In this document: positions 56,401 to 64,000 of the stretch, piece by piece
Layout: each line of letters starts with the position of its first letter
Numbering within the stretch: position 1 is the first letter of the stretch
The notes under the pieces: model-generated
The model's input: only the letters and a program-made list of their open reading frames with translations
Database searches by the model: none
Told to the model about the DNA's origin: nothing
Program-made: the position numbers and the translations under genes
Source of the DNA: Dillenia suffruticosa
Taxonomy: Eukaryota; Streptophyta; Magnoliopsida; Dilleniales; Dilleniaceae
Direction: 5' to 3'
Length of the DNA stretch: 64,000 bases
Assembly (NCBI GenBank): GCA_033439265.1
Contig: JAVTVX010000017.1
Coordinates: 3,071,001-3,135,000 of the forward strand

Positions 56401-58531
56401 ATGGATCTTCGACATGCCATCGGGAGCCAAAACGACGTTTCATCGTCAATAGCAAAGCACCTACTACTGTCGAACGAAGGCAAGACATCAAACGTGGTTC
56501 TCTCTCCTCTCTCAATTCATGTTGTCCTGACCATGATCGCTTCTGGTTCAAAAGGCCCAACCCTAGATCAGTTGCTTTCCTTTCTTAAATCGAAATCAAC
56601 GGAAGATCTCAATTCTTTCTCTTCGCAACTCGTCGCTCTTATTTTTGCTGATGGAAGTGTTAGCGGAGGACCCAAATTGAGCTTCGCTAATGGGGTTTGG
56701 ATCGATAAGTCTCTCCCTCTCAAAACCTCTTTCAAACAGATTGTCGATTCTGTCTTCAAAGCTAAAACTAGTGAAGTCGATTTTCAGACCAAGGTAAACC
56801 ATAATCCCCACCTCGTTTAGTTCTGTATTTTGCTGAGTTTTGGGTTTTAATTCTTTTTAACTTTGTTACTGGTTATCCGATTTAGTAAACTATTATTGGT
56901 TTGTTGGAGTGGGACAGTTACATTTTTCTATAATAGGGTTTTGTTGGGATTTTGACAAGATACGATTAGGTCAAAAGTGTTGCTTGGAAATGAAACAAAC
57001 ACTTGGGTTGCACTTGTTTGAGGAAGAGGCTAGACCATTTGTAAGCCAAGCCGGGGGCATTTGTTCAACGATCATTCGATTAACATGTCTCATTCTTATA
57101 GATATACGGGTGCATGTGATGATTCCTGTTAATATGGCTACTTAGTTCTACCAGGATCAGTTAAACTCTTGACTAACAAATCTTAATTCTAATATTAGCA
57201 CAAACTGGTGTAACTGCATGCTTGTATGTTAGTGATCCAGACTTAAAAATCGAGAGTCCTGTTTGAAAACATTTTATAGTTATTTATACAGGTGCCTCCC
57301 CGCCTTTTGTTGTTTTCTTAACTCATGTTACCTTAAAGGATTGCGAAAAATTCTTGTTATTAATTTTCTACTTCACTTAAGCCTAGGAATAAGGTTTTTC
57401 TGGCTGTAATTTAGCTGAGCTTTTATGATTCTGCACTCTCTCTCTAGTATGCTGAGAATGTTGAGGTTAGAAGTTGGGTCACATGCTTTATAATAATAAC
57501 AATAAAAACAGATCAGTATTGAGGACTTGAAGAAGAAAGTTGTGGGACCTTTAATATGAAAGAGGTGCACAAGATCCACTCGCACAGGTTTTGGACCTAT
57601 ATTTCAACAATATGAATGAAAACAGGGTATGTTGTAACTTAGAAAATTAGTGGCTGTTTCATGTGATGAAGATGAAACTAGAACTTCTTCCTCCATTGAC
57701 CTATGTATTATATTTCCACTGACTTATGCTGCTGTTGTCATAATATGGAAGGCCGTGGAAGTGGCTGGTGAAGTAAATTCATGGGCTGAGAAGGAGACCA
57801 GTGGCCTTATTAAAGAGGTTCTTCCACCTGGGTCAGTTGACAGCTCAACCAGACTTATCTTCGCGAATGCAATCTACTTTAAAGGAGCTTGGAATGAGAA
57901 GTTTGATCCATCAACTACCAAAGAACATGACTTCCACCTTCTTGATGGTAGCTCAATTCAGGTACCTTACATGACCAGTAAGAAGAAGCAAACAGTCCGT
58001 GCTTGCAATGGTTTTAAAGTGCTGGGGCTTCCTTATAAGCAAGGGGAAGATAAGCGCAAATTTTCAATGTATTTCTTTCTTCCAGACTCAAAAGACGGGC
58101 TCCCAGCCTTGGTGGAGAAAGTGGGATCTGAATCTGGGTTTTTGGATCATCATCTGCCATATGAAAAAGTTGAAGTAGGTGATTTCAAGCTACCGAGGTT
58201 TAAAATATCATTCGGATTTGAAGCTTCTAATGTTCTAAAGGAATTGGGAGTTGTGCTGCCTTTCACTGAAGGGGGTCTCACAGAGATGGCGGATTCCCCT
58301 GTAGGTCAGAATCTGTATGTATCAAACATCTTCCATAAATCATTCATAGAAGTCAATGAGGAAGGAACAGAGGCTGCAGCTGCTACCGCTGCTGCAGTTT
58401 CATTAAGGTCCCTACGAATGGTGACCAAGATAGATTTTGTAGCAGACCACCCATTCTTGTTCCTGATTAGGGAGGACATGACTGGTGTCATCCTGTTCCT
58501 TGGGCAGGTATTGAATCCTCTTGCTGGATGA
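56401..58531 (+). CDS. Serpin (serine protease inhibitor, plant ZX type)
   Basis: Serpins trap proteases by presenting a reactive-centre loop as bait. Plant ZX types, such as Arabidopsis Serpin1, inhibit papain-like and metacaspase proteases in the cytosol and secretory pathway. Two exons, 56401-56793 and 57752-58531, encode 390 aa, the family norm (391 in AtSerpin1). Visible family segments are [42 protein letters not shown] (hinge) and [14 protein letters not shown], with LGQVLNP at the C-terminus. The reactive loop reads VSLRSLRM, so P2-P1-P1' is probably L-R-S. The start [14 protein letters not shown] fits the usual serpin N-terminus. The frame is open upstream to ATG 56218, which would add 61 residues. 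Confidence 0.93.
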
Positions 58532-60357
58532 TTTCGCCATGCTTTAGAAAAGATGCAAGTATAATAAACACCGCAAACATTAAAAAAATATATATATGTT
58601 GTTGTCCATGGGTGCCATGATCTATGTTTGTGGTTTTTAAAACACAACACGTGGAAATATCGGTGGTGTTGGCTGAAACTGTCATTCATGAAGTGAACTA
58701 GTTGCCTTCCGGTGTGTGCCCTTTTTAGCTTATTAGCACTTCTAATCTTTCAACAGTTATTATTCGTATCATTGTACATAGAAAGTTTAACTTTTGATCA
58801 CGGCCTTGCTTTGTGGCTTGGTTGAGGCAAGTGGGCTCGTTCCTTTGTTCCTTTGCTTGGTGTTACAGTATGTACTATATCAGATCTATCTTGTGACTTG
58901 GTATTTGGACAAGATGCATTTTGTTTTTCCTTTAAGATAGGTTTTTTAAGGAGTTGAAGTCATGCCTAATCTGTCTTCTCTCCACACAACTGTGCATTCC
59001 CTGTTTATGTACCATATCAAACATGAACCTCAAAGTCGAAAGTGCCATTGCGCTGCAGAATTGTTCAGGGGATTAATTTCGATTACTTTGGGATTTGTCC
59101 CCTCTTGGATGGTGTTTGTGGCAGCCCACCTTCTTATATTCTTAATTAGTGAGATTTTACTAGGGATGTGGGGATAAATCCCTTTTAGGGATACTAAATC
59201 ACCCTTGCTTGCTTTAGTAAATTGATAAAGAATGTGGCATTTGGTAGTGTAGTGATTTTCTGATGATTGTCCATTTGTTAGCACTTTGTGTGCAAATTTG
59301 TGTATGCTGTCTCGATTAATTGAGCATAACATGTTTTTACCATTCCTTGCTCTCTTTTTTCTTCCAGGTATTCGCTTTTATTTTCAAATTTTGTATTATT
59401 AACACATGGGTGCCACACACGACATGCATGTGAAAGGAAATTACGAGAAAAAATGCATTTAATTAATAAAAATAATTTAAGAGAAAAAAAGCATTTTAAA
59501 AAAGTAAATTTTAGAGAAATATAAGGAATAGAGAAGATGAGAATGGTTATATAGAAGTCTTTGAATGGTTTTCTACTATTTAAACTTTGTAATAATTAAC
59601 AAGGGATGTCGGGATATTGTGCCCTGTGCTTTAGTTATACCTCATTAGAGAGCTTTGAAGACAATGGTGAATGCTGGGTTCAGTTCTCTTCTTGCATCTG
59701 TATCTGTGACTTAAATGTGCCTAATATGTGCACATTTATGCTTATCACTTCTGCTTACAAGGTAAGTACTTCTGTTGTTATGAATCTATGATCCCATTTT
59801 ATTCTGGTATCAGTTAGGAAACCTCAATTTCGGTAATTTATTTTAATTTTGTTTCATTGTACTTGTAATATTTTTTAAATAAAATAAAATTTTTTAAATG
59901 GGAATATGAAGAATTTTTAAATAGACATCATTTTTTTTCTGTAAATGAGTATAATTTATTGTTATGGCATAAAAGACTCATCGAATCAGAGCTTAGAGTC
60001 TAGCTTTAAGTTTCCCAAAAAAGACTTGAGATGCAAGTTTGGTAGCGGGTTTCGTGTCGAATGAATGACCTTACTATTCTAGATGGAGATTTCGAGGAAA
60101 ATAAGAAATTTTAAAACATTGCTTTCTATTGCTGACTAATGCTGAGGCGAATCACATGATATGAACTGGGGTGCCACAAGCAACTGCCATTCCATTTGTG
60201 ATGCATTAGATCGCATTGCATTCTTTGCCTATGGATCGAACATTTTCAATTTGACCCGGTATATTTTTATTTTTATTTTTATTTTTATTTTATGTAATTA
60301 TAATTAAATTTCTTTATAAAAAAATGTAAGATCTTATGGGTAAAAGTTATATTTTTT

Positions 60358-60397
<40 letters not shown>

Positions 60398-61524
60398 GTT
60401 TATAATATCTTGGGGGAGGAGCACAGGATAAGGGTGATTGCCCCGTTGAAAAGGCAAAGATAAGGTTTGTATTCAAATGCAGCATCAATGAGGAAAGCAA
60501 CATTATATATGGATATTAATCTTAATCTAACGGGCAGTGAAAGCCATATCCTACCTCCGCCATTTTTGGCGCATCTGCATGCGGAGCTATCAATCTTCAC
60601 ATTCATATTAATCATTTGAATCATACCGCAAAACTTATACAAAACTAAGTAGCATGCTGATATGTCGTGGAGAAGGGAAGTCTCAGATTCCTAATATTTT
60701 ATCGTATTGAACAAATAATAATAACCTGAAAAGCTGTCCCCACATATGCCGTTGCTGTCACATGCCTCGGCGCTATTTTTTAAATCATCCAAACATATTT
60801 ATTAATTTCTATATTCACATTTATGGCACTCTTTTTTGCTTAATTTACATCACACGCCCCTGCCAACTGCCATTGCCTTCTCCAAGTATGGTATATAAAT
60901 AATTTAGCAATCCCTTTATGAGATGGTTTGGTCGGTCGAGTTGATGATTGAACTTTTGGGTCCCCACGGGGCCATCCGATGATTGAACTTTTGGAGACTA
61001 TTATAAATTCTTTTCCCCGTTATTTTTCTTTTTTTATTGCTTTATTTTAGTGGGGTCATCATCGAAAATACGTGCGATGGCAGTATTGTTAATAATGGAA
61101 ATTCGGTGGGGAGTTGGGTGAAGTGAAAAGGCTTTCCCAAGTTCCAAGAATTGCAACTTCCTCGAACTGAATGCCTACTTCTCGAAAAGGTCCCACTACT
61201 GCTCGCCCATACGTTATTCCCATACATATACACTCGCCCACATACATACAGAGTCTCTCTCTCTATCTCTCTCTCTGCCTCTCTGTCCCTTCTGTCTTAA
61301 TGATGTCTTCAAACTAAGTTAGTGGGAAGAAAATTAAATTGACAATCTCCATATCTACACCCACCTCTTGGTTTCATTCCATGTTTCGATTTCTGTAAAA
61401 GGATTTGGTTCTGGGTGTTTTGTCTTTCTATTTCTTGGTCCTTCATTCATATCTCATACATAACTAGAACAACTTGAGAAGTTCAAAAAGAAGCTAAACC
61501 AAGAGGAAAAAATAAGAGCGAGAG
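58532..61524. other. Intergenic; serpin 3' flank and NAT upstream region
   Basis: No gene recognised. A TA microsatellite is at 60363-60394. A TATATAAAT at 60892-60900 lies too far upstream to be assigned. A CT-rich stretch at about 61255-61290 probably belongs to the 5' leader of the transporter that follows. Confidence 0.45.
60363..60394. repeat. (TA)n microsatellite
   Basis: About 16 TA units. Confidence 0.95.
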
Positions 61525-64000
61525 ATGGTGGAGACGGGGAATCACCAACCACCGGCAGCGGGGGCTCCGCTGCCACCTCCACCCTTGGCTGTCTCTAGGG
61601 GCCCTGTTTTTCCTCCCTCCGAACAGCTTAATCACCTCGACTATTGCATCCACTCAAACCCTTCTTGGCGTCAGTCTTCTATCTCTCTCTCTGCTTTTTT
61701 CTGGATACTTTTTGTTTTTTGTTTTTTGTTATTCGAATAGGACTTCTTGTATTGAATGGAATCTTCTCTTTCTTAGAAAAGGGTTTTGAGGGAAAGTGAT
61801 AAAACTCTTCACAAATTTAACTACTTTCTTTGTGTTGATTCTCTTCTTTTCCTTTTCTTACATATAAATCCGAAAAAAAAAAGGCAAAAGAAAAATCTTG
61901 TGGGTAGTAGAATCTGATGGAAAGTGAGAAAATTCCTGGGATTGGGAAATTCAATCGCCACTTGATATCTCTGATTCTTCGGTTTGTATTATTCAATCAA
62001 ATGTTTAGATTAGATTAAAGGGTTTTTGATTATTCGTGTTCAACTATTAGTTCTATTATGGGAAATTTATAAAGTTCTAGGGAAAAAAATGTCATTTTTA
62101 TCCCAAATTTAGCCCATTTTAAATTTCCCATCTTTGTTCCTGAGCAATAATTAAGGAATTTAATCATGTGATCTTCAATCTTTTTTGAACCAAACTTGAT
62201 GTTAATGTGATGAATTTTCCAGCTGAGGTTGCACTACTGGCGTTCCAACACTATATTGTGATGCTTGGTACTACAGTCATGGTTGCCAGTTACCTAGTGC
62301 CTCGAATGGGCGGTGACTATGTAGGTTTATTCACCATAACTTCTTTGATTAAAATTTTCATAATTCTAGGATTACATTAGGACTTAGGTTTTGGTTGGCG
62401 CATATTAAATATGTTTGATGTTGTGAGCAGGGCGACAAGGCTAGGGTGATTCAGACATTGCTCTTCATGTCAGCGATAAATACGCTTTTCCAAACCTTTC
62501 TTGGGTCCAGGCTTCCCACCGTGATGGGTCCTTCATTTGCCTTCCAAATATCGGTGTTATCAATTATCAATGACTTGTCTAATGAAACCTTCTCAAGTGA
62601 GCATGAGGTCCGTAATGAGGCAGAAATGTATATTTCTTTCATTTTGTAGGTACATGATTTGGCATTGCTTGATGGATCAAAGCCCTTGCCTCTGAAATTC
62701 TACATATTTTAGATTCAGGAGTGTATTGTGACAATTATCATGTTATCAATCTTGCATTTCTCTTGGCTTTGGAAAACTATAGCCTTGCTGACGCCACAGT
62801 GTACCATCATTGTACCTTGTAGGTGCTACATGCCAGCATCTTCATAGCATTTCATTTGTACTCTATGATACAATTTCATGGCGCCCAATTAATCATCTGT
62901 CTTTATGATGTACATGATTATGATTTGTTCTTGAATAGTCTCAGTTTCAACCATTAGGAGCTGAGGGCTCTCTCTCTCTCGGTCTAAAAGATTTTGTAGT
63001 AGAATTGGTATTCTGTTGTAGTTTTAAGCTTGAATTTCTTCAAGCTTTTCTCTCTATTTTATATCCCACATACCTTTTTTTTATCTGCTTACATCATCGA
63101 CCCTTAACCTGCCTCTAAGCCTTTATAATATGCCTTGAGGAGACTATCAATATTGTGTGATGTCCAATTGTTATGGATGCTTGCAGAGATTTGTCCACAC
63201 AATGAGGACAATCCAAGGGTCTCTTATAATTTCTTCCTTCATCAACATTGCGCTCGGATTTAGTCATGCATGGGGGAACATCACGAGGTCAGCTATTAAT
63301 TCTTTCCTCTTTTGGTCATGGTATTGTCAAGAACTCAAATTTCTTACATTGGATGGTAGAAATGGTTTGTGTTGAAATATATTATCTTTCAACAAGAATG
63401 AAAACAGAAAAGAAATTTATGAGATATTCTTCTTTTCCTCCCATTGTTGGCACCATATCTTCACTTTTTGTGCTTTCAGGTTGTTTACTCCTATCAGTCT
63501 GGTACCATTTGTTTCCCTGGTGGGATTAGGTCTTTTTGGGAGGGGCTTTCCAGAGGTACGCCTGCTCGTTTTAAGCATTCTGTTGTTGTTAGTACTGGAG
63601 AGGTAATGGTGTTCATTACGTAATCCTGACTTCTGAACAGCTTGCAAATTGTGTGGAGATTGGACTTCCAATGCTAATTTTACTGGTTCTTAGTCAACAG
63701 GTGAGACTCCATTTCTAAACTGACAGTCTGAACGATATCTTTCTAACAAAAGAAAGTGAGTTTTGAATTAAGAAACTTTTTGTTGCAGTATTTAAAGCGC
63801 ATAATACCAGCAAGTCGTGTGCATGTAGTCCTTCAAAGATATGGCCTGTTGTTGTGCATTGGGGTTGTATGGGCCTATGCTGCTGTCCTTACTGCAGCTG
63901 GTGCTTACAACAATGTCAAGGAGTTGACGAAGATAAGTTGTCGTATAGATCGTTCCCATCTTATGTCATCTGCCCCTTGGTATGCTTGCTCTAGGTTATG
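61525..64000 (+). CDS. Nucleobase-ascorbate transporter, 5' part (runs off window)
   Basis: NATs (NCS2 family) move purines, uracil or related compounds across membranes with proton coupling. Seven exons are visible in phase: 61525-61669, 62223-62320, 62431-62607, 63187-63287, 63480-63555, 63641-63700 and 63789-63979. The window ends inside the next intron. The Pro-rich cytosolic N-terminus (PPAAGAPLPPPP) is followed by CIHSNPSWPE, then helix 1 with the characteristic QH pair (FQHYIVMLGT). KARVIQTLLFMSAINTL, LPTVMGPSFAF, FGRGFPE and LANCVEIGLPMLILL follow. About 282 of an expected 530 or so residues are present; the NAT signature in later helices is beyond the edge. The sequence recalls Arabidopsis NAT3, but I do not assign orthology. 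Confidence 0.9.

Noticed and set aside
1..64000. CRISPR arrays, bacterial operons, phage or insertion sequences
   Set aside because: All genes are plant nuclear genes with spliceosomal introns; no regularly spaced repeat array or prokaryotic gene organisation is present.

Overview
The window is nuclear DNA from a flowering plant, most likely a eudicot. It is AT-rich, its genes are split by GT-AG introns, the gene families are plant-typical, and it carries many microsatellites and tRNA-derived SINEs. There is no bacterial-style operon, CRISPR array or rRNA gene. All exon boundaries were read by eye from splice sites, reading phase and remembered family alignments, so they are models rather than transcript-verified structures.

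Layout. 1-9.7 kb is intergenic, with a SINE flanked by a perfect 14-bp target duplication, a second SINE, and a decayed Ty3/gypsy gag-protease relic on the minus strand. 9.8-14.2 kb is a complete eight-exon ent-kaurene oxidase gene (CYP701A, gibberellin biosynthesis). 15.3-16.1 kb is a single-exon Dof zinc-finger transcription factor. 19.4-20.5 kb holds a set of local duplications, one including a TATA-like motif. 21.9-37.5 kb is a head-to-tail array of at least three broken copies of an importin-11/KA120-type nuclear transport receptor gene, each with its own stops, frameshifts and missing exons. 39.9-42.6 kb is a thylakoidal processing peptidase (plastid type I signal peptidase) with a probable GC-AG intron. 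44.3-45.3 kb is a tandem array of SINE-like units. 45.5-48.3 kb is a secretory-pathway protein resembling TIN1 (tunicamycin induced 1). 49.4-51.7 kb, minus strand, is an NPF (NRT1/PTR) transporter. 54-55.8 kb is rich in SINEs. 56.4-58.5 kb is a two-exon serpin with a Leu-Arg reactive centre. 61.5-64.0 kb is the 5' part of a nucleobase-ascorbate transporter that runs off the window.

The genes do not form an evident pathway or cluster. Their products act in separate places: gibberellin synthesis, transcription, plastid protein maturation, the endomembrane system, membrane transport and protease inhibition. The most unusual content is structural: the decayed importin array, the SINE group that shares a 3' end but has variable tRNA-like heads, and several fine-scale duplications. 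I did not find convincing evidence of a wholly new biological system.
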